The notes under the pieces are model-generated. The model was not told where the DNA came from, made no database searches, and saw only the letters and a program-made list of their open reading frames with translations. 64,000 nt of DNA from Amoeboaphelidium protococcarum. Taxonomy: Eukaryota > Aphelidiomycota > Aphelidea. This document shows, one piece after another, positions 35,654 to 47,650 of the stretch. A program made the translations under genes and the position numbers. Where the stretch lies: NCBI GenBank assembly GCA_023515745.1, contig JALECJ010000020.1, forward strand, positions 1,550,001-1,614,000, written 5' to 3'. Numbering within the stretch: position 1 is the first letter of the stretch; each line of letters opens with the position of its first letter.

Positions 35654-37297
35654 TCAGACTTCACCTTCCTCGCCGGCAATGTTACTGTTATTATGAATCT
35701 TGTTATGAAGCTCGATACTGCCGTTATCACAAGCCCAAATCTCTGGTTAGTCATTCGCCTAATTACTTTCAGCATTAGCGTTACTATTACTATTAATGCT
35801 GTTATTGTATGCGTCAGAATACCCAATATTACCACTTGATGGCTATCTTAACTCATGTCTACCATGAGCATACGTGCAAGTATCTCCCAGCTTACAGCGA
35901 CCAGACTCTTCAAAGTACTTGCATAGAGTGGACTTGTAATGACTACTATTGGCGCGTCGCTCAAAGATTTGGTCGGCAGGGATACCAACAGCGGATCTCC
36001 CGGGGAAAGGACCCCGCTATCTAAGACCATCATAATGACTCTTACCGGCGACACCATCGTCTCTGTCATACTACTACTGGTAAGTGGGCTCTTGGCGATA
36101 ATTAAAATCTCCATTCGGATAATATTTATCATTTTCGGTATCACCATTATCATATCTTCTATTCTCACCACCTCTTGGATATTCGGCGCCATAATCACGA
36201 GAACGATCACTCTTATTATACTACGACTATGGCGGACGAGAATACATCTCCCCATCACGTCTTAAATCTCCTTATACTTGCCTCTAATTCTTCGGGTCTT
36301 CATACTAGAACTACTCCTACTACTATGAAAACTATTAATCTTTCGCTTAGTCCTATCTTCCATATGGATGTTCCGATTAAGGCTTCTACAGCTGATCCTT
36401 ACTATGAGCAAACTTACAATCATCTCCAAATCGACAATGGCCAGTTTTGACAAAATAAGAGCACATGGCAGTACGGAATTTCCGCTCATCGAATTAATGA
36501 TGATGATTATCTTTGCGATTAAATGGTTCCGGTTCAGCATTGAGTTCATAATAGCGATTATCGCCTTAAGGAGGATATTCTTCGACAAACTCTCCTCCAT
36601 CTTGTGCGTAATCATACTGATAATCCTCAACATACTCTGCGCCATCATAAGAACGCTACTGTTGTTATTGGCTATCATAATTGCCGCCATTATCAGCGTG
36701 ACGACCACCACTACCACCGGCGACATAATCAACTCCACGCTATCTAGATTACAATTACACAACAGCAGATATAGCAAAATCTTTCTCCACCACCATCATA
36801 CCAACTTCACTCTGACCGTGTGCGAATTTACAATACAGACCGTTGCCGCACATACCAGTGTCCATATAAGTCTGACATAGCTCTAGCTTGTATTATGGCG
36901 CCTTAATCTCTGGCAGCTCTTAACGACGATGTTGTTACGCCTGCTGTTGCGATGATTAATCATCTCTCTACCTCACACTAGAAGTACGCGCACCACCGTT
37001 ATTATAACCTTGATGATTATCAACTTTGCTATTATAGTACCCAGGCGAGTAATCTCTTGCATTATTACGATATTATTACGGCTAAGATTATTTCGCTGCG
37101 CCAGAACCGTTCTAATAATTCTACTGCGAGTATGAATTAGGTCGATGCACACCATAATCAGACCTTCTATTGTAATCTCTGCCTCTTGATTATTGATAAT
37201 CCGTTTAATAAGAACCAGGATTCTTCTCAGTAGATTATACAGCAGCACCAGAGTACAAATATCCTTTACCTCTATAGCTATCTTCGTAACGCGTCAT
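35654..37297 (-). CDS. Triple CCCH zinc-finger RNA-binding protein
   Basis: 547 residues, one frame from ATG at 37297 to TGA at 35654. Three CCCH fingers with C-x8-C-x5-C-x3-H spacing are seen: [40 protein letters not shown] and [20 protein letters not shown]. All metal ligands are present. Between and around them the protein is low in complexity, rich in Tyr, Asn, Gln, Asp, Arg and Gly, with many UAR codons. Tandem CCCH fingers of this spacing bind AU-rich single-stranded RNA, as in tristetraprolin, but the usual 18-residue finger spacing is not kept, so orthology is open. The opposite strand also has long open frames, which are shadows of the repetitive codons. Confidence 0.85.
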
Positions 37298-37567
37298 TAT
37301 ATAATCAGTCTAATAATTATTCAAAGAGTAAACTATGGGTAAATCTAAAGCACGATGGTTCTTAATTATTAAACACGTAGATGAAGAAGTCGGAGAAAAG
37401 GAAATTGAGAACGTCGCTTGAGAAGGAATCTCTCTACGCGTTGTTCACCCGAACGAAGCGATCGCGATCATTGATTCTTACGCCACAGCTTTTACAGCAT
37501 AAATTGTAGTCAAAAGTGCAGAATAAATAGTTAATCAGTCTATTATAACCGGACTTAATAAAAATTT

Positions 37568-40489
37568 TCATTTTGTTAGTTCCATTCTGAGTCGCTGTCT
37601 TAACCCGGCCACTGTACTTTCATCGATGGTAATTCTAACTTTGACTTTGGTAAATACTTTCAAGGTACCAGCTGGTGAACTGAGAGACCGGTTCTCCGCG
37701 TCATAGACAAACTCATAACTATCACCCCCATCTTTTTAATTGGCAGATCCATCTCTTCCACTAATAGAAGGTGAAGCATGTACAAAGCCTTCAATTCCGT
37801 ATTTAGGCACAATTACAGAGGCTCCATTCTTCATCACAGCAGTCACGTATCCCACCTCATCCACCTGCTTACCGCGAAAGAATAAGTGCGTATACAATTC
37901 CACGGAGCTACGTCCAGCTTACTACGCTTATCTGTGACGGTAGTTTAGATTATCACAAATCTCAGACATTCTAACACGATCAAAGAGCAGATGAGACTAC
38001 GATACAGATTCATCTGCATTAATAGATGCAGCCAGTAATCTATGAACCATCACATCGGCGTAACGTCTGATAGGAGACGTAAAATGCGTATAAATCTCAG
38101 TGGCGAGACCGTAATGCCAATATTCATTATCACTGAGCTGACCCGAGCAAAAGTACACGGCCTACATCATGCAACGAGTGGTCAATATACGCACAAGAGT
38201 ATTAAAATAGTCGTCTCCTTAAACAATGGCTTTATTCAAACTATCAGCCAGCTATTTAGAAGTCTCTGTCTGCAAAGTGATGCCATACGGTTGTAAAGCC
38301 TATTTCAACTAATCAAAATTACTTTATGGAGGTTAAGGATGACGACGCAGAACGGCAACCTCAGGAAATGCCGTGTAAATCTACTTGGCCACGGCAATGT
38401 TAGCCAGTAACATAAACTCTTCCACCAGGGCATTGGTCTCTTTCAACTCTTTCATTTCCACATCGACAGGATCCTGAGTGTCTCTTTCCAACTGGAAACG
38501 GACTTCAGGTGAACTAAGAGTCAAACTACCAGCCTCCTGTCTTTTCTACTTGAACAACTTGGCGAATCTGTTCAATTGGCGAATAGACTGTGTTAATTCA
38601 TCTTGCATCTTGGAATCATCGACGCGTCTCTGAGCCTCTTCATACGTGAGAGATGCCTTGCTCTGTATGATGCTCTTGCAGAATTCAGTCTTCAAAATCT
38701 CACCCTGTTCAGTCATTTACCAAATCACAGAAAACGCAAGTCTCTCAACATTGGATCTGAGAGAGCACAGATTAGTACCCAAAAGCGGTGGAAGCATATC
38801 TATACGCTAGTCTACCAGATACACGGTAGTGCCACGAACACTCGCCTCCTGATCCATGGCAGTGTCTGGCTTCACAAAGTACGTCACATCAGCAATATGG
38901 ACACCACACTCCCATAGATTATCTGACAGCTTTCTACAATGCAAAGCATCATCTATATCAGTACATCCCGGAGGATCGATACTGCAGATATTCAATGATC
39001 TCAAATCTCTTCTTACAGAATATTCCTACTCGGGAATCTTGAAATTTGCACCATCCGCAGGTAATTCAGATAGAATCTAATTAGAGAATACCTAATAACG
39101 AACATCATGCTCATGCAAAAGAGATTCCAATTCAGTCGCTTTATCACCCAGCTGGCCCAAAGTACGAACAAAGTGACCAGATGGAAAGTTGTCATTCACA
39201 CTCCAACCATCAATGTTGACCAGAAAGCGCTAACCTTTAAGCTAATTCAGCTATCTGGTCTTGATTCTAATCTTTGGAATTCTCTTCTCAGATGGATAGA
39301 ACCACACAGATCTAGATTGCGCGCCCATATCACCAGCTGCATCCACTCTAGAGGCATCGATAACTCCAGCATAACATCTCCAATTACGCTTCACAATTCC
39401 CACAACTTGCGCAACTGGAATATCACCCTCACTGACAATCGGTGGATCTGCATTATTATCATCTTATTCTACCATATCATCGCTAGCATCCTTAATTAAG
39501 CCATCAGCATCTGTAATCTATGCGGTTACTTCAGCCTGTAAATCACCTTCTTCATCAATGATCGTCTCGGCAGCAATCTTCCACTGAGATTTGGGAAGCA
39601 GCTGAACCACCACGACATCATCATGGATGGCCCTGTTTAGAGACTACTTGCCAACCACCTTGATAGTCACATCCTTGCCACCAATAGAAGTGTGAAGTTG
39701 GCCTTCGAAAACATTATTTAGAGCAATACTAATCTTACCTTGGAAAAGCTTTCCACTAAGCAGACCACTCTATATCTAGGAGTTAGATAGATAGTCGCGA
39801 TACACCTAACCTGTTGATGATTCTGCCATAGTATCAGCATCATTAGACTCTTGCGCAACCATATCCAATAACTCTGGAGCATCAACTTTATGTAATTCAA
39901 CAAACTACTATACAGTGAGTATTTGCAAATTACTCAAATGTCCCAATAGATTCTGAGCACCTATAGCGGTATCAGAATTAGCAGTCAAAAATTGAAATTG
40001 CACAGAAGGTAGATGATTGCAATACCACTCCAGAGCCGTCATAATAGCTCTACAATTCCTATCCTACAGCGACTCTCCCTTCTACCTTTGAACATACAAC
40101 TATTACATATTCTCATTTGAAAGCACATAAAACTGACGCGTAATATCAACATCCACGCCATCACCACCAACCAGCTATCTCGCACGATTATAAAGAGCCA
40201 TTGATTTATCTCTAATCACATCCAGCACAGTTCTAAGTAACACCACCTAATCAACACATTGATGCTCTACAATGTCCATCTGGTGGAGTATCATTGAATA
40301 ATCCAACACAATCACCATCTATCCATCGAGAAGACGCGTACTGGGAGGCAGAATACAGCTGGCATTACACTCAATACACGCACTATATCCACAGTGAATA
40401 TCAGTTCTCAGATAATGCTCTCTCAATATCTTTTACACTCCACCCTTGCGATTCTTGCGCAATATCGTCTTACTCTACACAATCTTCAT
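37568..40489 (-). CDS. DIS3: Exosome catalytic subunit Dis3/Rrp44 with degraded PIN active site
   Basis: 973 residues. Starts [20 protein letters not shown] and [12 protein letters not shown], close to human DIS3, with the CR3 cysteines C33, C38, C41 and C45. The PIN domain follows, then cold-shock domains with [10 protein letters not shown] and [15 protein letters not shown]. The RNB exonuclease has [20 protein letters not shown] around residues 502-521 with all four catalytic Asp, and HIADVTYFV and RGTTVYLVD follow. The S1 domain ends in [12 protein letters not shown]. In the PIN site, Asp69 of human DIS3 is kept (Asp63), Glu97 is Val91, and the TDD motif is replaced by TANSD. Endonuclease activity is therefore probably lost while 3'-5' exonuclease is intact. 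Exosome partner RRP40 is at 3614-4387. Confidence 0.94.
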
Positions 40490-40679
40490 CTATCTATCTA
40501 TCTATTAACTAAATAAGAATTTCTTTAATGATTTTGTCAGTTGTGAATTGGAAAGAAGACGAGATCGTCCGACAGACTGACAGAACCTTCAACTATCTTT
40601 CACATTAGTCTGTAGTGGAAAAGATTGAATTAATATAAATAGAAGATATGAATGAAGTATTAATAATATGATAATAAAT

Positions 40680-41639
40680 TCAACATAGATCAGTGCTCTC
40701 TTCAATGTTGGTACCATCTTGAATTTGATTGTGAGGATTAGAATCATGAACATCGTCCACAAGACTAGTGGACACGTCGGGATTATATACTTGTTATTCA
40801 ACTGCAGGTTATTCACCCAAAACACGCAAACTCTTGGCCAATTTGATAATCTACCGATCCAAGAAGGACACTTGCTGTATCTTGAGAACTTGATCTATTT
40901 TCTATTAATCTCTCTGTTCGAACGCGTCCAACAGTTAATTCGCAATTTTACCTTCATCACTGACGGGCCACTGTGCGGTGTTGAGAGTCAGCTGTTCAAA
41001 CAGTTTAGACGCGGCCACTTCATCACCCACGGCCAGTTGAACAATCACACAGCTCACTCCCATTCTGTTATGCAGATGAGTATTCTATGCTTTGCGTAAA
41101 CCTTCAATGTACCGCATTAGGACCTGGGAAGCCTCTTGCAACTAATTCTCCCTGATGAGTAGAAAAGCATAACGCTGAAATACCTCGCCGTTAATTCTTA
41201 TACGCTCTTCATCTTCAATAAGAGATACCGCTTAGCTGTAACATTCCAGAGCATATCTCGGATCCTGTTCATCCAGATGCTTGGCAGCCTTATCATACAT
41301 ATCTATAGCGCGATCTCCATTGTTATTCTGCTGGAACAATTTGGCAGCACTGACAAAGGCATCTGCAGCCTTCTTTACATCCTTATTACTGGATTGAATG
41401 TATAGACTGCCGGCCATCTCCATACTTTTGGCGGCAAAGTATAAAGATTCATTCTTGTAATGACAGTCGGAAGCTTTAATGAACAAGTCATAAGATTGGT
41501 CGTACTGCTTCTAGGCTTTGAGCATGTTGGCAGCCTTGTCATACAGTGTACTTGCCTCTTCATAATCAGGCTTTCTCTTAAAGAACGATGTGGCCAATGC
41601 CTTTTCCGCATCTCTTACTAGTTATTACACATCTCCCAT
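40680..41639 (-). CDS. NAPG: Gamma-SNAP-like SNARE adaptor
   Basis: 319 residues of TPR-like helical hairpins. The start LVRDAEKALATSFFKRKPDY..ASTLYDKAANMLKAQKQYDQS (in parts) matches gamma-SNAP (AEKYLKTGFLKWKPDYDSAASEYGKAAVAFKNAKQFEQA) better than alpha-SNAP. FIKASDCHYKNESLYFAAKS and AAKLFQQNNNGDRAIDMYDKAAKHL also fit. SNAPs recruit NSF/Sec18 to recycle SNARE complexes; gamma-SNAP acts in endosomal and Golgi traffic. The C-terminal 60 residues are acidic and divergent. A Qc-SNARE gene lies about 1 kb upstream on the same strand. Confidence in the family is high, and in the gamma subtype good. Confidence 0.87.
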
Positions 41640-41809
41640 ACTACTATTACTACTGTATTTCACAAGTGAATCGCTGTATAAATATAACAATTAGAGTAAA
41701 GTCTAATTGTAATGACATGAATTGTAACAAAGAAGAAAGTTTATGAAGGCGCGTGATGGAAAAATGTAAAGACACCTCACGGTAAAGAAACATGTAAAAA
41801 TGCATTCAT

Positions 41810-42049
41810 TCATTAGATTTACTTTTGCACAGTCTTGTAATCAGTTGATGGTGATGGAACTTTGACATTGAATAGCTCACAGAGAAGAGGAGAAGGTGTC
41901 CAGATTGAGGATTGACGTGTTACTACGACGTCAAATGGATCACTGTGAGTCTTGTCAGTAGCATCGTTGCAATTCTTCATGATTTTATCCTGACCAATTG
42001 TCTCTTAGTGCGACATGGAACTCTTCACGAATCTCTATTCCAAGTTCAT
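41810..42049 (-). CDS. Small unassigned protein (79 residues)
   Basis: Frame from ATG at 42049 to TGA at 41810-41812; a TGA lies about 45 bp upstream in the same frame. The protein has KIMKNCNDATDKTHSDPFD followed by IWTPSPLLCELFNVKVPSP. The last part recalls a W-x-P-x-PLLCKRFNV motif near the C-terminus of GPATCH1-type splicing proteins, but the match is only about 15 residues. It could be a genuine small protein, or the last exon of a gene whose upstream exon I have not found. Confidence 0.4.
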
Positions 42050-42690
42050 GTGACGCGTTTAATGGGCAGCAAGGTCAGGCAGTGCTCAAGAACAACTCAA
42101 TACAGTACAATCACTGAAGGAGAATATTATAGAAAAGAAGGAGTGTGTGTCCTCATTAGAGCCAACTCACTTTAAAAAATTAATAAAAACTCACTTGAAT
42201 ACCTTATTAAGCTGTAAATACAAGATTCAAGGTGTTAGGTTAAGGGGTATTATTATGTGATTTGATAGTTTTCGGACTTTTAAAGGTTACAATATATTCT
42301 TTACTTGATTATTTGCCATATCTTATCATATTGGAACTATTGATAACCTATTACAAGGCATTTCAACACCAATTACTTAATTGGTTCACCCAAAGAAGGA
42401 CCATAGCCAAATTGCTAGGGAGTGGCGCATTGACCATAGCAGATCTGCTAGGGGTCTATTTCTAGAACTGACTTGGTTCCAACTCATTCAAATTGACTTG
42501 GATCAATTTGGTGTGCTTTTAATACCAGATTCAAGTCATTTTTGACACTAATTACTTTCCTAATCAATTTATAGAGCGATCATACTGCTACATCAACAGT
42601 CTTGTAACAATTTAAGCCAAGTAGAAGCATCAAAAACTCGAATAATGATGACAAAGGATGTTTATATTATGTCATTAGAATCACTCATAA
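42050..42690. other. Intergenic region with short direct repeats
   Basis: 641 bp between the small ORF and the SNARE gene's 3' end. A 22-bp pattern GACCATAGC-N5-TGCTAGGG occurs at 42399-42420 and again at 42432-42453, 33 bp apart. Nearby, GACTTGG recurs at about 42470 and 42502. An open frame at 42262-42465 is hydrophobic but has no ATG. No tRNA or known RNA is seen. Confidence 0.4.
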
Positions 42691-43468
42691 TCATAGTAGA
42701 ACGACAAAGAATAGAATAATGACAATGATGACCAGGACAACTATGCACATAAAAGTCTTCATGTCTGTGCCATTAGCTTTCAACAATTGGTCAAGCCGCT
42801 TCTGGGCAGCACGAAGTCTATTCCCACTCGAGTCAACCTTCTCATCCAATCTATCAAGTAATATCTATTAGTCGTCTAGCTCTGTATTCATTGTATTGGC
42901 AATATTCTTGATATTGACCACAGTATGTAATACAGAATCCAGCTATTCATCTTATCTCTGCATAAACAACTACTACTGATCACCCTCATTCTAAATCATA
43001 GAGTTCACAGCATTGTTAGTATTAGCGCCGCCAGCTCCTTATTTAAAACTGTTATTGTTGTTAAAATTCGCATTACTCTGTTACTACTTGGTAGATGCAG
43101 ACTACTACTACTGTTATATCTATTTGTGCATTCGATCTAGCGTAGATTTGCATTGCTCGACAAATGACCGCCTAGACGTTACTTCAGCCGTAGTGAGTCG
43201 AAACTTGGCCGGATTAGACTCTACTATCCTCACAGTCTCTTCCAGATCTTATATATCCCACTCAATGGTCTTCAATTAAGAGGTAATCTCTTCTCTGACA
43301 TGACTAGCCTGCGGTCCCTTTAAATTGGCCAATCGACTAAACTATTACTACAAGTTATTCAGACTCTTTTAGACCTCACTACACTGACAATATGAATTTC
43401 ATGATCAAAATAAAAATACAAGAAGATAAAGCTTACTCTTTAACTATATAAAATGGATCATCAGCCAT
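42691..43468 (-). CDS. STX6: Qc-SNARE, syntaxin-6/10/Tlg1 type
   Basis: 239 residues from exon 43468-43437 and exon 43378-42691, with a 58-nt intron (GTAAGC...TGTAG). The join gives MADDPFYIVKDEVQKSLNNL, matching the syntaxin-6 N-terminus. The helical N-domain has IEWDIQDLEETVRIVESNPAKF, near-identical to IEWDLEDLDETISIVEANP of animals. A Gln/Asn-rich linker with UAR codons leads to the SNARE motif QDEQLDSVLHTVVNIKNIA..MNTELDDQ. The zero-layer Gln is the TAA at 42868-42870. A C-terminal membrane anchor (FMCIVVLVIIVIILFFVVLL) ends the protein. It works in trans-Golgi/endosome fusion and fits with the gamma-SNAP gene nearby. Confidence 0.95.
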
Positions 43469-43665
43469 CTTTATATAAGACTTTTGACGGTTGTTGAAGC
43501 TATAAGAGCCGAAAAAGCTAAAATTAACAGTGAAATTCGACTTGAAGGCTTTCAAGGGAAAAGAAACTTGAGCGAGCAGATCGTCTTCATTGCTTCTTCA
43601 CTGTCTCTATTTCGCGAGACCTTTCCATCAATATTTTTATTATCTGCTATAACTAGATACAAAAT

Positions 43666-44331
43666 ATGCTGAGATTGAATAAGACTGTAGTGTAACGCGT
43701 CAGTTTGTAGTCTGCTCAAGTTCTAAAACGTTATAATGTGAAATCTTTGCGTAATTACGCGTCTATCGTAAATAATCAAGAGCCATCTCTGGATCAGTTG
43801 ACATCACAAGCACATGATTGCCTTCTCAATGGAGACGTTGATAATGCACTTGGGCACTTTTAAACATACTTGCAACGTGACAAGTCTAATGCTGATGTGT
43901 ATTACAATATTGGAAATGTGTACTTTTAGAAAGGCGACTTGGATCAAGCAAAATCTAATTGGGAGTAGAGTCTCAGCATAAAACCATCTAGTGATGCTTA
44001 TACAAATCTGGGAAATTTCTATCTAATGTTTGATCAAGGGGATTCTTAAAAGTCCTCTCAGAAGGCCATAGAGTACTACAAGAAGGCGACAGAGCTAGAT
44101 CCTCAAGACGGCGAGATCTTGTTTAATCTAGGACTTGCGTATGATCGTAATGGAGATCATGAGAACGCTTTACAGACTCTCTAAGCTTCAGAAGAGAAAC
44201 TGTCGTGTAAATGTGATGAAATGAGCGACGAAGATCAGTACAAGAGCATTCTGAAACAGAAGATTGACGCTGTTAAGGTGTTTTTACGTAATACTTAGAT
44301 CAAGTTGGGTACCAGCATAAAGAAGGAATGA
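43666..44331 (+). CDS. TPR protein, probably mitochondrial
   Basis: 221 residues. The N-terminal 40 residues are basic, Ser/Val-rich and lack acidic residues (MLRLNKTVVQRVSLQSAQVL), a plausible mitochondrial presequence. Three to four TPR-like repeats follow: NADVYYNIGNVYFQKGDLDQ, SDAYTNLGNFYLM and GEILFNLGLAYDRNGDHENA. The C-terminal helix is charged. I cannot assign it to a named family; mitochondrial TPR assembly factors are one possibility. The gene is divergent from the syntaxin-6-type gene, 197 bp away, and ACGCGT words at 43697 and 43759 lie inside the coding region. Confidence 0.75.
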
Positions 44332-44585
44332 TCATAAAATATTCACAATACAAGGTGAAAGTCTTGACGCAATATTTTTATTATTCGAGCGATAAACTAG
44401 TTTTGATTAAAACTTAAAAGAGTCGATCTTACATAACAGGTTGAAATAAAGTATTGTGATAAAGCTCCAATCAGGAGGCACACATTCCAATCAATCTTCG
44501 TCGGTTAATCACAGTAGACGACGTTAGTGCCTTTTCTCTTTCTCACATCTGCTTACTATCATTATCATACAGTAAAAATAAAGAT

Positions 44586-45905
44586 ATGAAATAATTTACT
44601 GAAATCGCGTTATTACTCATTACTGGAGTCTGCTCTGTGACAGCTAACCAGCAACAACATGCTTTCACGTCATCATCCGAGATGAATGTGGAGAGATTCG
44701 ATGGCCACAAGCTGGTGTCTGTGTGCGATAAGAGCGCATCTACTCTGAAATTCATCCAGGAGATGGATGTGTGGGGTGGTGATGACAAGTGTCTGTACGT
44801 CAAGGTATCGCCAGAGGAGATGCCTGCTCTGGATCAGCAGGGAATATCGTATGGTGTGCTGAATCACAACATTCAGAAGGATGTTGATGCTGAGCTCGCT
44901 AGAATGGCCATCTTCCAGATGATGCCAGCTTCTGTTCAAAGTGACAATTGGTTTTCTGAATTCCACCGTTATGACGAAATCAAGGCTTGGTACAAGAATT
45001 TGGCTGAACGTAATTCCGAGTTTATCAAGTTCATTCCATCCATTGGTAAGACTTATGAAGGACGCGATTTGTTCGCTATTGAGATCAATACGCCTAATGG
45101 TGTCGCTGCTGAGAAGAAGCAAATCTACTTCCAGAGTTAAATACACGCGCGTGAGTGGATCAGTGGTGCTACTGTGCAGTATGTTGTCAATAAGCTCATT
45201 GATTAATTCAACAGTGGTGATGAGGAAGTTGTGGAGCTATTTTCCCGTGTAGAATTGCTAGTTGTGCCTATTGTCAATCCTGATGGTTATGAATACACTC
45301 ACACTGCTAACCGTCTGTGGAGAAAGAACAGAAAGCTCATCTCTGGCAGAACTTATGGTGTTGATCTGAATAGAAACTATGACGTGAACTGGGATTTCGC
45401 TGGTGGTGCTTCCAAGAATCCAAATTCTGAGACGTATAAGGGCGAGACTGCTGCTAGTGAAAATGAGATTCAGGCAGTTACTAGCTTCTTTTTGAACCAT
45501 ACTCGTATTGTGGGTGCGATTGATTTCCACTCCTTTAGTCAGTTGGTGCTGCGTCCTCTGGGCCACACTAACCGTAAGCCTCGTGATTATGATCGCCTGA
45601 AGGCCGTCGGTGATGGTATCTCCTCCGCTATCAAGTCTGTGAATGGAAAGGTGTACAAGAACATGCCTTCAGTTGATCTGTATCCAACCAGTGGTAGTGC
45701 TCATGATTGGTTTTACGCTTCTGAAGATGTGAAGAAGAGATATGACGGGCAGAGAATCTATGGCTTCACCATTGAGCTGAGACCAAGATCCATGTGGGAG
45801 GGTGGCTTTATTATCAGTCCAAAGCAGATTGTCCCTACTGGAGAAGAGATTTACAATGCAATGCTGTACTTTATGGACGAGGCTGAGAAGAATCCTCTGT
45901 ATTGA
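44586..45905 (+). CDS. Secreted M14A metallocarboxypeptidase (with propeptide)
   Basis: 439 residues. Signal peptide MKQFTEIALLLITGVCSVTA, then a propeptide of about 110 residues with the activation-domain pattern. The peptidase domain starts near YDEIKAWYKNLAERN. Zinc ligands are in HAREWIS (His187, Glu190) and DFHSFSQL; catalytic Glu397 lies in TIELRP. Also seen are the substrate-carboxylate Arg-Asn pattern (LNRNYDVNWDF) and the VNPDGYEYT loop. The Gln before HAREW is a TAA codon. All catalytic residues are present. S1' specificity cannot be told reliably from sequence here. It is likely exported to digest peptides outside the cell or in a vacuole. Confidence 0.94.
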
Positions 45906-46002
45906 TATTAAAAGAGTACTTTGTGACGCGCATTGCTTTTGCGAAATATAATTATTTTCTTTATATTGACCGTTGATATTGATTTATTATTATCATCGTT
46001 AT

Positions 46003-46794
46003 TCAACTAGATTCCACAATATGAGTCAATTTCGGAACATCTTACAACGCCCCATCTTCTCGAGCTAGACTTGGTATAGAGGCCACCCTCTTAATCAAAC
46101 CTCTTTCAAAAATTTGAGATGAAGCCACTTACTGTGCAAATTCTCTAATCTTCACCTCCTCCTCTTAACTCCTCTTCTCCGGTATAGTCTTTGGTAATAA
46201 TTGCAATTCATTATTATAGAGATCGACAAATTCTTACAACAGAGCTTTACACAGCGACGTCCAATCTTTATGCAGTTCGGAAGTAGATATAAATGGATTT
46301 TGAGTATCTTTGCCAATTGCGGACACTTGCAGGCCGCCTATTATCTATTCTAATTTAACCTGCATTAGTGTAATTTACGTCGGTTACTTTGACTATTACC
46401 CACTCTTTTACTGCGATGACTGTGCCTGCGTACTAGTTGGTATATTGTGACCGCGCCTAGATTTTTAACGCTTGTGACCAGACTTGACATCTCCAGACAC
46501 CCCCAACCCGCTCAAGTCACTGCCCATTAGTTCATTTCTCTTATGCTACAGCTAAGACTTCTTGGACTGATCATTCGGATCAACAGGAGTATTAAATTTT
46601 ACATATCCAATCTACCCTGAATCGATTTCCCTTGACAGTTGCGACAGCACGGCAAGCAGGGATCCAGTAGCTTCGCTCCTATTAGCTCTTCGCTGCTCTT
46701 CCAAAGAGGCATACTCCTTCTACGTCCAAACGTGCTCAAACAGCACATCATTAGTATGACTAAAAGTAATGGTAAATTTCAAAGGATGCGCCAT
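46003..46794 (-). CDS. Orphan 263-residue protein
   Basis: One frame from ATG at 46794 to TGA at 46003. I do not recognise the family. The N-terminal 75 residues are ordered (MAHPLKFTITFSHTNDVLFE, then ATGSLLAVLSQLSREIDSG). A basic Gln/Ser-rich linker with many UAR codons follows. The C-terminal 120 residues are helical (LHKDWTSLCKALLQEFVDLY, then EKRSQEEEVKIREFAQQVAS). No membrane segment or signal. The 163-bp spacer to the divergent gene at 46958 suggests a shared promoter. Confidence 0.6.
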
Positions 46795-46957
46795 ATTCAA
46801 CCTCTCACACGTTTATAGATATAATGTTGGTAGAAGCGTTTTTATTACTGAGATTGAAAGAGGAGTGTTTGGATCAAAAGGACTGAGCTCTCGGTCCGAA
46901 CTCTAATCGAAAACACTGAAATTGTTCAAGAGCAAGGGAGATTTAACGGGCGAGCCG

Positions 46958-47650
46958 ATGGATGAAGAGATTCTTATCAGTGATCTAGGAGAGATGGGAA
47001 AGAGGAAGAATACCGCTCTGCTGGTATTGATTCCAGAATCTCGTGTGTATAGCCGCTCGCCTTTAGAAACCTGTCTTAATACCAAGTCGGCTCAATCTAG
47101 TTTAAAGCCATATCGACAACAACGATATTAGAAAATGAGTGTTGAAACGTCTTGCCGAAAGTACTTAAACGCAATTGCTACGAAGCTATCGTGTTTCTAC
47201 GGATTTGACTACCGACACAATGATGGACCTACCATTGAAGATGTTCTGATGGCGAAGGACGGAAAGCAAGGAAGTTGGAAAGAAGGAGATGGTGATCAAG
47301 AAGTATATTGGGATTTCATAAGAGCGAGACGAACGTATGGACAAGTAGATTCTGAAGGTTTCTATAGCGTGATTCACCGCGGGGAGCCGTTTAAGAAGGA
47401 GAGATTACCAGACTTATTTTCGCCCAGTGAGTGGAGCATAATTAGTCACTTCAACAAGAAGGCAGGCGAGAGGGTTCATGATGGTCAGTTACCAAATTTG
47501 AGCAATGGGAAGCCTTACATTATTATTCCTCATTCTGAATACACGTCCGAAATGGTTGCCTCTCTTAAGAATATCGCTGTGAAGGCTACGCTATTCTACA
47601 GCCCTGATTAGCTTGTCGTCAAGGATGAAGATGATCTGTCAGAAGGGTGA
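46958..47650 (+). CDS. Orphan 230-residue protein
   Basis: TGA at 47648-47650. The frame stays open upstream of 46958 to at least 46800 with no ATG, so either translation starts at the first in-frame ATG (MDEEILISDLGEM) or an upstream exon is missing. A later ATG at 47135 (MSVETSCRKYLNAIATKLSC) would give 171 residues. The C-terminal part is well ordered (YWDFIRARRTYGQVDSEGFY, LFSPSEWSIISHFNKKAGER and KPYIIIPHSEYTSEMVASLK). I cannot assign a family. Confidence 0.55.

Noticed and set aside
36368-36880. Long hydrophobic + strand frame of about 170 codons
   Set aside because: It is antisense to the CCCH-finger gene and results from repeated Asn/Tyr/Asp codons there; the minus frame has three perfect zinc fingers.
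42262-42465. Hydrophobic frame that could be a small membrane protein
   Set aside because: No in-frame ATG, no upstream splice that supplies one, and short repeats run through it.
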